From a virus: a stretch of DNA of 62,151 bases. The stretch lies in IMG/VR virus record IMGVR_UViG_3300004369_000015, positions 1 through 62,151 of that record. One strand, written 5' to 3'. Position numbers and translations under genes: made by a program. The notes beneath the pieces were generated by a model. The model was not told where the DNA came from. It saw only the letters and a program-made list of their open reading frames with translations, and ran no database searches. This document shows, in pieces, positions 42,930 through 49,851 of this stretch (its first letter is position 1; each line of letters opens with the position of its first letter).

Positions 42930-44511
42930 AACTACGGGCCATTGTAATGATTGCGTTGGTCGACAAGATGGTAACCGCTACAGACATCGCATTCTGTAGT
43001 GCACTGCGTGTAACCTTGAGTGGGTCGATGACACCCATATCGAACATATTATTGTACTCACCTGTCTTGGCGTTGTACCCATAGTTGTAGTCACTGTACT
43101 TCAACTTCTCGAAATGGGCGTTGTCAAGGTTAGCACCTGCATTGACTTGAATCTGTACCATAGCAGCACGAAGTGCTTGGTACATAATCTTGCCAACTAC
43201 ACTATGGTCATCCTCATAATTAAGTGACTCCTTAAACAATGCGAGGCCTCCCCCGGGAAGTATACCCTCTTCGAGTGCCGAGCGAACTGCGCACACCGCA
43301 TCATCGACACGGTCATAGAGTTCCTTCTGCTCGAGGTCTGTGTTACCACCAACGTAGATAACACCGATACCGCCTGTGAGGGAGGCAATTCTTGATAGAA
43401 TAAAATCTTTGTCTGCTTTCTTTATTGCGTTAGCGTGGGCCTTCTTGAGTTGAGCAACTCTCTCATCAACCCCCTCGTCTACTACGTCTGAGTCTTTGAT
43501 GATGACGGTGTTGTCTCTACCTACCACTACACGCTTGGCGAAGCCGAGGTCGTGGAATGAAATAAGGCTGAGGTCATCGCCTGTCTTTTCTGAGTAGTAT
43601 ACCGCACCTACTGAAAGTGCAATATCCTGCATTAATTCGTGCTGCTTGTAGCCGAACGAAGGTGGTGAGATTACACAGACCTTTAGGTCTCGTTTCAATT
43701 TGTTCGCTGCCAAGGTATTGATGACGTTGTTGGAACACGGTGCAATGATTAGGAGTTTGCAGTTCGTATTGATAATTGGTTTCAATACGTTCTCGATTTG
43801 CAGCAGGTTGGATATCTCTGCATCCGATACCAATATATGAGTGTCCTCAAAGACACACTCATCCTTCTCGTGGTTGTTGATGAACAGATGTGATTGGTAT
43901 CCTCGCTCCACCTTAATACCATTAGTGGTCTCGTAGTAGGTCTCTGCCGTTTGCGATTTGTCCACGGTAACAATACCATTAATACCAATAGACTTGTATA
44001 CACTCGCAATGATATTGCCGATGGTTGGGTCGTTGTTTGCGGAGATGGTAGCCACGTCCTTGAGCCTACCCTTTGTCACCTTGCGTGACTTGCGCTTGAG
44101 GCTCTCAATAACCTTCTCGGTCTCCTTGACTAACTCTCGCAAAACTTCCGTCTTATTCTCGTCTTTTTCTATAAGGGTCATCCCTGCTTTGACGATAGCC
44201 TCTGTAAGTACAATGGCCGTAGTAGTACCGTCACCTGCTGACGCAGCCGTTCTGTCTGCTGCCTCCTTCATCATCCGAACCGCAAGGTTCTCGACAGGGT
44301 CGATGAGGTCGACTGCTTTTGCAACCGTCACTCCATCCTTGGTTACCGTGATGCCGTGCGTGTGATGCTCCGACTCTATCAGTACCGTGTTTCCCATAGG
44401 GCCAAGCGTAGACTTAACTGCACTCGAAATCTGCTCAATGCCGTTGATTAACTTCTCTCTACCCTCTTGACCGAAATTTAAATTCTTTGGATTGTATCCG
44501 ATTTCACTCAT
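42916..44511 (-). CDS. groEL: GroEL-like chaperonin
   Basis: The 531-residue chaperonin has TLGPMGNTV, GDGTTTAIVL (catalytic Asp), ATISANND, SLTGGIGVIYVGG and EEGILPGGG, and an Asp-rich VDDAVCAVRSA where the second ATPase aspartate lies. It therefore looks catalytically complete but lacks the usual Gly-Met-rich C-terminal tail. The start at ATG 44511 (MSEIGYNPK) is chosen because an upstream in-frame ATG lies at the promoter itself. The apical domain is the most divergent part and carries an in-frame dispersed palindrome (43841-43856). Folding of phage structural proteins is inferred. Confidence 0.85.
   Translation of the reverse strand: MSEIGYNPKNLNFGQEGREKLINGIEQISSAVKSTLGPMGNTVLIESEHHTHGITVTKDGVTVAKAVDLIDPVENLAVRMMKEAADRTAASAGDGTTTAIVLTEAIVKAGMTLIEKDENKTEVLRELVKETEKVIESLKRKSRKVTKGRLKDVATISANNDPTIGNIIASVYKSIGINGIVTVDKSQTAETYYETTNGIKVERGYQSHLFINNHEKDECVFEDTHILVSDAEISNLLQIENVLKPIINTNCKLLIIAPCSNNVINTLAANKLKRDLKVCVISPPSFGYKQHELMQDIALSVGAVYYSEKTGDDLSLISFHDLGFAKRVVVGRDNTVIIKDSDVVDEGVDERVAQLKKAHANAIKKADKDFILSRIASLTGGIGVIYVGGNTDLEQKELYDRVDDAVCAVRSALEEGILPGGGLALFKESLNYEDDHSVVGKIMYQALRAAMVQIQVNAGANLDNAHFEKLKYSDYNYGYNAKTGEYNNMFDMGVIDPLKVTRSALQNAMSVAVTILSTNAIITMARSYEVS
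43841..43856. repeat. dispersed palindrome copy (in groEL)
   Basis: GTGTCCTCAAAGACAC; on the coding strand the codons give CVFEDT, a third reading frame compared with other coding copies. Confidence 0.85.
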
Positions 44512-44528
44512 AACTATTAGATTTTGTA

Positions 44529-44536
44529 CAAAGATA
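44529..44536 (-). promoter_or_regulatory. promoter core TATCTTTG for groEL
   Basis: An exact TAnnTTTG box on the minus strand, 18 bp before the groEL ATG at 44511. Confidence 0.65.
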
Positions 44537-44570
44537 CACAACTTTTTATATGTCTATGGGTATATTTCCG

Positions 44571-44578
44571 TATATTTG
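44571..44578 (+). promoter_or_regulatory. promoter core TATATTTG for the 126-aa gene
   Basis: A TAnnTTTG match on the plus strand, 30 bp before ATG 44608, divergent from the groEL promoter. Confidence 0.5.
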
Positions 44579-44607
44579 GTATGCATTTATATGCGAACGA
44601 GTATAAT

Positions 44608-44988
44608 ATGGAAGAGAAGGACTTGTTCTTATTTATGGTCTCCCTTATCCCTGACCTTGAAATGTCAGACTATCAGTTCTCAAAATACGACTGCTACTCA
44701 CGTATGTATAAGATGGATATCGAACTCAAGTGCAGACGCTCACACTATGATGACCTGATGATAGAGAAGATTAAATACGATGCACTAATGAAACGTGCAA
44801 AGAAGTTTGGCACTCGACCCGTATACGTCAACTCAACTCCGAAAGGTATATGGGCATTCTACTTGGATGAGTGCTTCATAGATTGGTGGAGTAAAGACTT
44901 ACCTAAGACTACCGACTTCGACATTAACGATAAGGTGCACAAGATAGTGGGCTACCTCAGTATTCACAAGGGCCGACAACTACAATGA
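44608..44988 (+). CDS. possible PD-(D/E)XK-type nuclease-like protein (126 aa)
   Basis: Residues around KMDIELKCRR give a D-x-E-L-K core that resembles the E-x-K motif of PD-(D/E)XK nucleases, followed by MIEKIKYDALM and VNSTPKGIWAFYL as a strand-helix tail. I know a similar layout from small phage proteins of marine hosts, but their activity is not established to me. The start was placed at ATG 44608 because the upstream TATATTTG box excludes the earlier in-frame ATGs. It stands alone and divergent from groEL. Confidence 0.45.
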   Translation: MEEKDLFLFMVSLIPDLEMSDYQFSKYDCYSRMYKMDIELKCRRSHYDDLMIEKIKYDALMKRAKKFGTRPVYVNSTPKGIWAFYLDECFIDWWSKDLPKTTDFDINDKVHKIVGYLSIHKGRQLQ

Positions 44989-45042
44989 CGATTTACCGAA
45001 ATTTCATCCTCTATATAGTAGTAGTAGAAAAACGTTATATCC

Positions 45043-45050
45043 TATATTTG
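45043..45050 (+). promoter_or_regulatory. candidate promoter core TATATTTG
   Basis: A TAnnTTTG match upstream of the tRNA-Arg gene, in a non-coding AT-rich stretch (44989-45161). Confidence 0.4.
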
Positions 45051-45075
45051 TCCTAAGAACTTTTGACTTTCAAAT

Positions 45076-45140
45076 CGACATTATCGACAGGGTCTTGATT
45101 ATCAATAAGTTAGAAATTATATATCGACATAAACCGACAT
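45076..45140. repeat. CGACAT iteron-like cluster
   Basis: CGACAT occurs at 45076, 45125 and 45135, with CGACAG at 45085. GACATTATCGACA (45077-45089) recurs at 55197-55209, and ATCAAT-x-AGTTA follows both at nearly equal spacing. This could be an initiator- or regulator-binding array in the 173-bp gap before the tRNA. Confidence 0.5.
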
Positions 45141-45161
45141 ATTATCAGCATAATAATAGCA

Positions 45162-45233
45162 GCCCCCATAGTTTAACGGATAAAACAGTTGCCTTCTAAG
45201 CAATCAATACAGGTTCGATTCCTGTTGGGGGTA
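45162..45233 (+). tRNA. tRNA-Arg(TCT)
   Basis: A 72-nt cloverleaf with acceptor stem GCCCCCA/TGGGGGT, a D arm GTTT/AAAC, an anticodon stem GTTGC/GCAAT with loop CTTCTAA (anticodon TCT, reads AGA), and a T arm ACAGG-TTCGATT-CCTGT. The discriminator base is A and CCA is not encoded. A phage tRNA for AGA would help where AGA is common in phage but not host genes. Confidence 0.9.
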
Positions 45234-45234
45234 C

Positions 45235-45263
45235 AAAAAAAAGGGGAGACAAAGTCCCCCCTC
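45235..45263 (-). terminator. intrinsic terminator of the small leftward operon
   Basis: GGGGAGAC and GTCCCC arms around AAA, followed on the minus strand by a T-run of 8. It ends the 45592-45294 transcript, right beside the tRNA. Confidence 0.75.
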
Positions 45264-45293
45264 TTCCAATCAACAAGTAAATCAGTGTGGGTA

Positions 45294-45443
45294 TTACATC
45301 CGATTTATTTTCTTAATAGCGTCAGCAGCAACCATAGCACTCGCATAGGCTGATACCTTGTTTGCCTTCTTCATAGCAGCCCTCATCTGACAGGCTTTCT
45401 GAATCCCGGTCATCCCCGGTTCTATTTGTTTTTTCATTTCCAT
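45294..45443 (-). CDS. small helical protein (49 aa)
   Basis: Begins MEMKKQIEPGMTGIQKACQM and continues Ala/Lys/Met-rich. The ATG 45443 overlaps the upstream gene by 10 bp, supporting coupled translation; a longer in-frame extension would run through that gene. The function is unknown. Confidence 0.55.
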   Translation of the reverse strand: MEMKKQIEPGMTGIQKACQMRAAMKKANKVSAYASAMVAADAIKKINRM

Positions 45444-45592
45444 ATTTTTCCGTATTGAAAAGTAAATCCTATAAATCCTACATAAAGTTGCAACTCCCAA
45501 TAATCGTATTCTTCTTCACGTCCGTAGTATGACCATCCTAATGCGAAGCCTACCTTGAACCGATTGATTATCTGAAGAGAGAAACTTTTCAT
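45434..45592 (-). CDS. small aromatic-rich protein (52 aa)
   Basis: A Tyr/Phe/Trp/Gly-rich protein with YDYWELQLYVGFIGFTFQYG near the C-terminus, possibly membrane-associated. The start at 45592 lies 4 bp from a TATATTTG box, so the mRNA would be essentially leaderless. It is the first gene of a two-gene operon beside the GC-rich block. Confidence 0.5.
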   Translation of the reverse strand: MKSFSLQIINRFKVGFALGWSYYGREEEYDYWELQLYVGFIGFTFQYGKIWK

Positions 45593-45595
45593 AAG

Positions 45596-45603
45596 CAAAT
45601 ATA
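45596..45603 (-). promoter_or_regulatory. promoter core TATATTTG
   Basis: A TAnnTTTG match directly before the 52-aa gene. The expected start site would fall at or just before its ATG. Confidence 0.5.
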
Positions 45604-45639
45604 CGGAATTTTTTTGTGAGATATCCGTAGGTTTCAGGT

Positions 45640-45890
45640 TCCCACCGCACCCACGTTCGGCCCCCCGCCACGGAAAGCGATTTTTTTTTCGAGGGGGGGT
45701 CATCGATTCTCGAGCGCACTGCGGATTTTTTGGCGATTTGCCACAGGCCCTATGACCCCTGCCTCATATCACTGCCACTATCACTGCCACTGCCCCCGTC
45801 CTGCCCCCGTCCTGCCCCACGTGGGGCACATATATAGCCCCCTGCCCCCTGCCCCGCCCCCCGCAGGGGAGTGTCCCCAAGGACACGCAC
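45640..45890. other. GC-rich repeat block, candidate origin or regulatory locus
   Basis: This part of the 520-bp gap between divergent operons differs sharply from the AT-rich genome. It holds a perfect palindrome TGCCCCACGTGGGGCA (45813-45828), direct repeats CCCCCGTCCTG (twice) and ATCACTGCCACT-type units, and at 45838-45862 four C-runs of 4-6 separated by 1-2 bases, i.e. a textbook G-quadruplex on the minus strand. The dispersed palindrome variant GTGTCCCCAAGGACAC follows at 45871-45886. No convincing gene is in it. Confidence 0.7.
45871..45886. repeat. dispersed palindrome variant
   Basis: GTGTCCCCAAGGACAC at the edge of the GC-rich block; the centre differs (CCAA) but the stem is intact. 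Confidence 0.75.
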
Positions 45891-46002
45891 AGAATTTTCA
45901 ACGGAAGACGTGCAGACATCTTCCTTAGCCCCTGCCCGACCTTTGACCGACCTAAACGAATTGCAGGGAACAGAATTTTTTTTATTTTTTTTTGCCACTA
46001 TG

Positions 46003-46033
46003 CTTGGATATTTAAGAATTAGACGTATATTGC
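46003..46033 (+). promoter_or_regulatory. candidate early promoter
   Basis: TATATTGC (46026-46033), a one-base variant of TAnnTTTG, with CTTGGATAT upstream, resembles the paired promoters at 49748 and 51317 in spacing. It would start the first early operon with a leader of about 75 nt. Confidence 0.4.
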
Positions 46034-46113
46034 ACATACAAACGACAAGAAATACACAAAAAACAAACGTAACTAACTGAAAATCAATCACTTAACAATT
46101 AAATTTCTAAATT

Positions 46114-46773
46114 ATGAGCAATTTACTTCAAATCGAGCAGGACTTCTTAAACAACCCTGCAGTGCGTCAAGCCATCAACTTGACCGAAATCAATCGTGCG
46201 CAACGCAACGTACAGAATGCGCAAAAGCGCAAGTTCGAACACACTATGACCTTAGCAAGTTTGGTGACTAAGGCAGTGGAATGGTTTGACTCTGAAGAGG
46301 GCAAACGCATTTTTGCTGATGAGGGCATCGAATGGAGCAAGGCCGACTTTGGTCTCAAGGTCTTCGGATGGCAAAAGTCATTCTTCTACAAGGTCGTAAA
46401 GGCAGGAAACCTTGACCAACGTATCGTTGAGGCTTTCAATCGCAAATGCGATGAGGCAGGAGATGACGCACAACGTTCATTGGCAGGTCTGTTGAAATTC
46501 GCACAGAGCATCGACCTTGACTCACTCGAAATCGCTGAGGGCGCAACAGATGAGGAAATCGCACAGGCCGAGGCTGATGCTATCGAGAGCGCAGATGTTG
46601 AGACACGTGAAGAGCGTGTTCAAACAATCTTCACTATGACTTGGAAAAATCCTGCAGGACGTAGCGTGTCTGTCCGTATCGATGAGAATGGTCAAATCAT
46701 CACTCAAAACGTGGGCGCAGAAATCGCACAGGCAATGCAGTTCTTTATGTCTAAAATCGGAATGAGCAACTAA
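46114..46773 (+). CDS. first early gene, unknown protein (219 aa)
   Basis: The residues around LVTKAVEWFDSEEGKRIFADE and IEWSKADFGLKVFGWQKSFFY are mixed helix, the middle is Glu/Ala/Asp-rich, and the end is a beta stretch with RSVSVRIDENGQIITQNVG. I do not recognise a family. As the first gene after the GC-rich block and early promoter it is a candidate for early takeover or replication control, but no motif supports this. Confidence 0.6.
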   Translation: MSNLLQIEQDFLNNPAVRQAINLTEINRAQRNVQNAQKRKFEHTMTLASLVTKAVEWFDSEEGKRIFADEGIEWSKADFGLKVFGWQKSFFYKVVKAGNLDQRIVEAFNRKCDEAGDDAQRSLAGLLKFAQSIDLDSLEIAEGATDEEIAQAEADAIESADVETREERVQTIFTMTWKNPAGRSVSVRIDENGQIITQNVGAEIAQAMQFFMSKIGMSN

Positions 46774-46804
46774 AAAGAAGACAAATTCTTTTAATCCACA
46801 GGGA

Positions 46805-46820
46805 GTGTCCTCAAAGACAC
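46805..46820. repeat. dispersed palindrome copy (intergenic)
   Basis: GTGTCCTCAAAGACAC with GGGA/TCCC flanks (46801-46824), 20 bp before the amidoligase start. There is no T-run, so it is a leader hairpin rather than a terminator. Confidence 0.85.
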
Positions 46821-46839
46821 TCCCACAAAAAACCAAAAA

Positions 46840-47781
46840 ATGACTACAGGAATCGAATACAAAAAAACAGGGCAGTACGGACGCAACATCGTGTTGGGAT
46901 ATCACCAAAGCCCTTCTCCCGAAATGCTTAACAAGGGAGCGAAAAACTCAGACGTGGCTAACTTCAAAAACGCTGAGCGCAAAAATCTTGTGCAGGATAT
47001 CACAGGAGACCACGAGTGCAAATTCACCATCGGAATGGAAGTCGAGAAAAGTCGTTTCAATCGTGGCGCAGTTACCGAATATCCTTTGTTCAAGGGCTTC
47101 GAGCGTGATTCATCTTGCGGATACGAGGCAATCACAAACGTGCTCCCATTGTTACCAAAGTCAACTTGGCGCAACAAGGTCTTCAATATGATGCACGAAG
47201 CAAAGCGCATCATCGAGGACTCTTATAGCCCATCAAGCCAACAATGCGGGGGGCACGTGACCTTGGCCGTTAAGGGGATGACAGGAGAAGAATTGCGTGA
47301 CGCAATGAAACCTTTCGCAGGAATCATTTACGCCCTGTTCCGCAAACGTTTGGACAACGGATACTGCAGAGAAAATATGTTCTTGAGTGCAGACCGAGAC
47401 CATCGCTCACGCTACCAAGTTTGCTTGGTAAAAGATGACCGCATCGAATGGCGTGTAGTGTCTCGCTTTCAATCTGTAAAACAGATGATGCGCAGATATG
47501 AATTGTTCTACGAATTGGTTGACCTTGCAGTGAACAATCCAAACGCAAAGTTCAGCACTGCCCTTTCTCGCGTACGTCCTGTGGTGATGTCAATGTACGG
47601 CCACGATGAGACCAAGGTGAACGTAATCTTTGAAATCGCTAAGGCAATGCAGAAGATGATTAACGAAGGCAGAATCAATCGTGATACCCTGCCTTTCGCT
47701 GACCCTCAAGGCAGGTACGCAAGATATGCAGACGAATATTACGATAGAGACCTGCAGACAAACGGACATCGCCAATGGTGA
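46840..47781 (+). CDS. amidoligase-family enzyme (313 aa)
   Basis: The protein shows the order of a glutamine-synthetase/glutamate-cysteine-ligase-like amidoligase: G-x-E-x-E in IGMEVE (G65-E69), RDSSCGYE with Asp90 and Glu96, CGGHVTL (C136-H139), and RIEWRVVSRF. Such enzymes use ATP to join a carboxylate to an amine, building peptide bonds outside the ribosome. It is the second gene of the early operon, and a GATase-GGCT fusion with matching chemistry lies 2 kb downstream. A role in making or attaching a glutamyl-type modification is inferred. The substrate is not readable from sequence. Confidence 0.65.
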   Translation: MTTGIEYKKTGQYGRNIVLGYHQSPSPEMLNKGAKNSDVANFKNAERKNLVQDITGDHECKFTIGMEVEKSRFNRGAVTEYPLFKGFERDSSCGYEAITNVLPLLPKSTWRNKVFNMMHEAKRIIEDSYSPSSQQCGGHVTLAVKGMTGEELRDAMKPFAGIIYALFRKRLDNGYCRENMFLSADRDHRSRYQVCLVKDDRIEWRVVSRFQSVKQMMRRYELFYELVDLAVNNPNAKFSTALSRVRPVVMSMYGHDETKVNVIFEIAKAMQKMINEGRINRDTLPFADPQGRYARYADEYYDRDLQTNGHRQW

Positions 47782-47786
47782 TGTCT

Positions 47787-47802
47787 GTGTCCTCAAAGAC
47801 AC
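47787..47802. repeat. dispersed palindrome copy (intergenic)
   Basis: GTGTCCTCAAAGACAC, starting 5 bp after the amidoligase stop; followed by a second imperfect hairpin (CCTGTC/GGCAGG, 47812-47829). Confidence 0.85.
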
Positions 47803-47866
47803 TACCAACCTCCTGTCAGAAACGGCAGGGGGATTTGGTGGTAGAAACCTTTTAATATTTTAAAAA

Positions 47867-48103
47867 ATGAAAAATCAAATCAACAAAACTCAAAACGTGA
47901 TTGCAGGAATTGCAATCGCAGGAATCGGAATCTGTGTAGTTCGCTTCTTGTATGCGCTAATCAACGACAGACATCTACACACCCTATCGGGAGTCATCAC
48001 CACAATCTTTGTGACCGCATTCGTTTGCTTTCTATTCGGATTAGTGGTGAAGATGTTTGCAGAGCACATCAAGGAACAGAAAAACAAACCAACCTTATTT
48101 TAA
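47867..48103 (+). CDS. two-helix membrane protein (78 aa)
   Basis: Two hydrophobic segments (VIAGIAIAGIGICVVRFLYA and TTIFVTAFVCFLFGLVVKMF) joined by a short loop, with a charged end. Probably an inner-membrane protein made early. The function is unknown. Confidence 0.55.
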   Translation: MKNQINKTQNVIAGIAIAGIGICVVRFLYALINDRHLHTLSGVITTIFVTAFVCFLFGLVVKMFAEHIKEQKNKPTLF

Positions 48104-48104
48104 G

Positions 48105-48452
48105 ATGATGACTGCACACATTCAATTCGACACGCCTAATGGCCATCAATGGAAACTAACCAAAACGTTTCAAGATATGCGCCATTTAGACAACTTCATC
48201 AAGTACATATGCCGTACCAAGGGCTATATGCTTGACGAAGTATGGCACTTGTACGGATATCCTTTCAACGAGGGAGATACGTACTTCACTCTCGAGAAAG
48301 TCAACGATAAAATGCAGGTCGTTGAGTCCGTATGGGATGACGTGAGTGAGGAACTGCACAACCAAAACCCAAGCAGATTCTATGCATCTTCAAGACAGGA
48401 TGCGCAGAACTTCGCTAACGGAATAGAGAAAGGGCAGGTAGTCCTGCTATAA
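48105..48452 (+). CDS. unknown early protein (115 aa)
   Basis: Two adjacent ATGs (48105, 48108) follow the stop of the membrane protein. Mixed alpha/beta with KLTKTFQDMRHLDNFIKYIC and a Gln/Asn-rich end. No motif recognised. Confidence 0.5.
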   Translation: MMTAHIQFDTPNGHQWKLTKTFQDMRHLDNFIKYICRTKGYMLDEVWHLYGYPFNEGDTYFTLEKVNDKMQVVESVWDDVSEELHNQNPSRFYASSRQDAQNFANGIEKGQVVLL

Positions 48453-48465
48453 GTAAAACTCGGGG

Positions 48466-48481
48466 GTGTCCTCAAGGACAC
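48466..48481. repeat. dispersed palindrome copy (intergenic)
   Basis: GTGTCCTCAAGGACAC, 13 bp after a stop and 20 bp before the lipoprotein start; its closing pair is C-G. Confidence 0.85.
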
Positions 48482-48489
48482 TCCCATAA

Positions 48490-48499
48490 TCAAATCAAC
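48490..48499 (+). repeat. leader motif TCAAATCAAC
   Basis: TCAAATCAAC lies just before ATG 48502 and recurs before the starts at 48655, 49852 and 55267 (48644, 49841, 55240). It is part of an A-rich, Shine-Dalgarno-free leader. Confidence 0.6.
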
Positions 48500-48501
48500 A
48501 A

Positions 48502-48642
48502 ATGAAAAAAGTAATCTTAATCGTATTGGCATTGGCCACATTGCTTACGTCCTGCGGGAGCAGTAAGTACACAGGGAAATTCAAACACGCTTGTAGTCCT
48601 GCAAGAAAAAAGTATGTACACGGAGCGTTTCTACAATTCTAA
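48502..48642 (+). CDS. small lipoprotein (46 aa)
   Basis: Positively charged start, hydrophobic stretch and lipobox: MKKVILIVLALATLLTSCGS, with Cys the lipidation site after LLTS. The mature part is short and basic. As an early phage lipoprotein it could coat the outer membrane, for example to exclude a second phage; this is inference. Below the usual length cut-off, but the signal is clear. Confidence 0.7.
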   Translation: MKKVILIVLALATLLTSCGSSKYTGKFKHACSPARKKYVHGAFLQF

Positions 48643-48654
48643 ATCAAATCAACA

Positions 48655-49224
48655 ATGGAAAATTTAATTGAACTAATGCGTGAAGACGCAAACAGAAATA
48701 AAGGCCATCGTTATTGGAATGGCGAGGGATTGCTTCAACGGAAATACGACCTGTATTGGAACGTGTTTGTTCCTGCATCAGGCGAGGCAAGTACACCATT
48801 CGGCAAGGCTCTTCGTGGCCTTGGCCGTTTGGCTCACGACTTTTGGAACAACGGATACGGCAACGCCTACGATATAATCCACACAACCTGCGAAGAGTGT
48901 GATGGATTCGGGCACTACACAAACGGAGACCTTAAGCAGGAAGAGTGCGAGTGGTGTGGTGGTGGTGGCGAACAAGAGGGAGAGGCAGAGTACAATAGAT
49001 TCTATTGGGAGATGGTATGCAACATCGGCGACTACCTTGGAGACCTTGGAGCGAGGTGGATGGACACTGAATCGGTACTGCAGGACTTCTTGAAATTCCT
49101 ACACGAGGGCGGGGCAAACAGAGCATATTGCCACGAGTGGAGTGGAGTGTTTGACGTGCTCATCACCAAGACAATCTTAAAGTTTGAAACAAGTTTAGAC
49201 CAACGTAAAATAAATGAACAATGA
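48655..49224 (+). CDS. DnaJ-type zinc-finger protein (189 aa)
   Basis: Two CxxCxGxG-like units: CEECDGFG (Cys79, Cys82) and CEWCGGGG (Cys98, Cys101), as in the zinc-binding region of DnaJ. There is no J domain. The flanks are Trp/Asp/Gly-rich. It might bind unfolded protein or nucleic acid. The last four bases overlap the next gene (ATGA). Confidence 0.6.
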   Translation: MENLIELMREDANRNKGHRYWNGEGLLQRKYDLYWNVFVPASGEASTPFGKALRGLGRLAHDFWNNGYGNAYDIIHTTCEECDGFGHYTNGDLKQEECEWCGGGGEQEGEAEYNRFYWEMVCNIGDYLGDLGARWMDTESVLQDFLKFLHEGGANRAYCHEWSGVFDVLITKTILKFETSLDQRKINEQ

Positions 49225-49742
49225 AAAATCTAAATCGAATCATCATCGCAACCATCGGCACAATATGTTTTGCCCTTGGATTTACATCGTCACTGCTGAT
49301 GCAGGAGACAGAGAAACCAAAAGAAAAAGTGCAACCTATCTGCATTGACTCAGTGTCCTCAAAGACACACATCGATACGACTCCAAAGTTTGACGACTTG
49401 GTTCGTGCTATGATATGGGTGGAGAGTAGAGGCAACGACTCAGCCTACAACCACAGAGAAAATGCCGCAGGATGTTTGCAAATCAGACCCATCTGTGTAC
49501 GTGAAGTCAACCGAGTGTTGAGCAACAACGATGTCGACCTTGAGTACACACTCAGCGACAGGTGGGACAGAGAGAAGTCCATCGAGATGTTGGAAATCTT
49601 GGCCGAGCAAATCGACTACGATGAAGACGCAACCTTTATGGAATTTGCAGAACTCGTTGCACGTAAATGGAATGGTGGCCCCAATGGACACAAGATGCGA
49701 GGCACTCTTGGATATTGGAAGAAAGTCAAATCACATATGTAA
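49221..49742 (+). CDS. membrane-anchored lytic transglycosylase (173 aa)
   Basis: A single N-terminal hydrophobic segment (IIIATIGTICFALGFTSSLL) followed by an SLT-type domain: AMIWVESRGNDSAYNHRENA with catalytic Glu68, GCLQIRP, and NGGPNGH near the end. It would cut glycan strands in the periplasm. It lies in the early operon rather than the lysis block, so a role in early envelope change or superinfection control is likelier than lysis. The palindrome at 49354 is coded VSSKT, in the linker between anchor and enzyme. Confidence 0.7.
   Translation: MKNLNRIIIATIGTICFALGFTSSLLMQETEKPKEKVQPICIDSVSSKTHIDTTPKFDDLVRAMIWVESRGNDSAYNHRENAAGCLQIRPICVREVNRVLSNNDVDLEYTLSDRWDREKSIEMLEILAEQIDYDEDATFMEFAELVARKWNGGPNGHKMRGTLGYWKKVKSHM
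49354..49369. repeat. dispersed palindrome copy (in CDS)
   Basis: GTGTCCTCAAAGACAC in the linker of the transglycosylase gene, coded SVSSKT. Confidence 0.85.
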
Positions 49743-49747
49743 AATAA

Positions 49748-49780
49748 ACTTGCGTATGTCTAATTTATGTTTTATCTTTG
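49748..49780 (+). promoter_or_regulatory. early promoter, copy 1
   Basis: ACTTGCGTATGTCTAA followed after six bases by TTTATCTTTG; the whole 33 bp matches 51317-51349 at 28 positions. It contains the -7 box TATCTTTG and an upstream TTG. It would serve the GATase-GGCT gene. Confidence 0.75.
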
Positions 49781-49814
49781 TACAAATAATCAACAATTAA
49801 ATAACCCGAGGTCG

Positions 49815-49830
49815 GTGTCTTCAAAGACAC
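49815..49830. repeat. dispersed palindrome copy (leader)
   Basis: GTGTCTTCAAAGACAC in the leader of the GATase-GGCT gene, 21 bp before its ATG. Confidence 0.85.
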
Positions 49831-49851
49831 TCCTCACAAATCAAATCAACT

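Noticed and set aside
44989-45161. att site next to the tRNA-Arg gene
   Set aside because: No integrase gene and no repeat of the tRNA 3' end elsewhere in the window.
45750-46091. Minus-strand frame of 113 codons in the GC-rich block
   Set aside because: Its sequence is a Gly/Ala/Arg-rich reading of the repeats, with no family resemblance and no good start signal; the block is better explained as non-coding.
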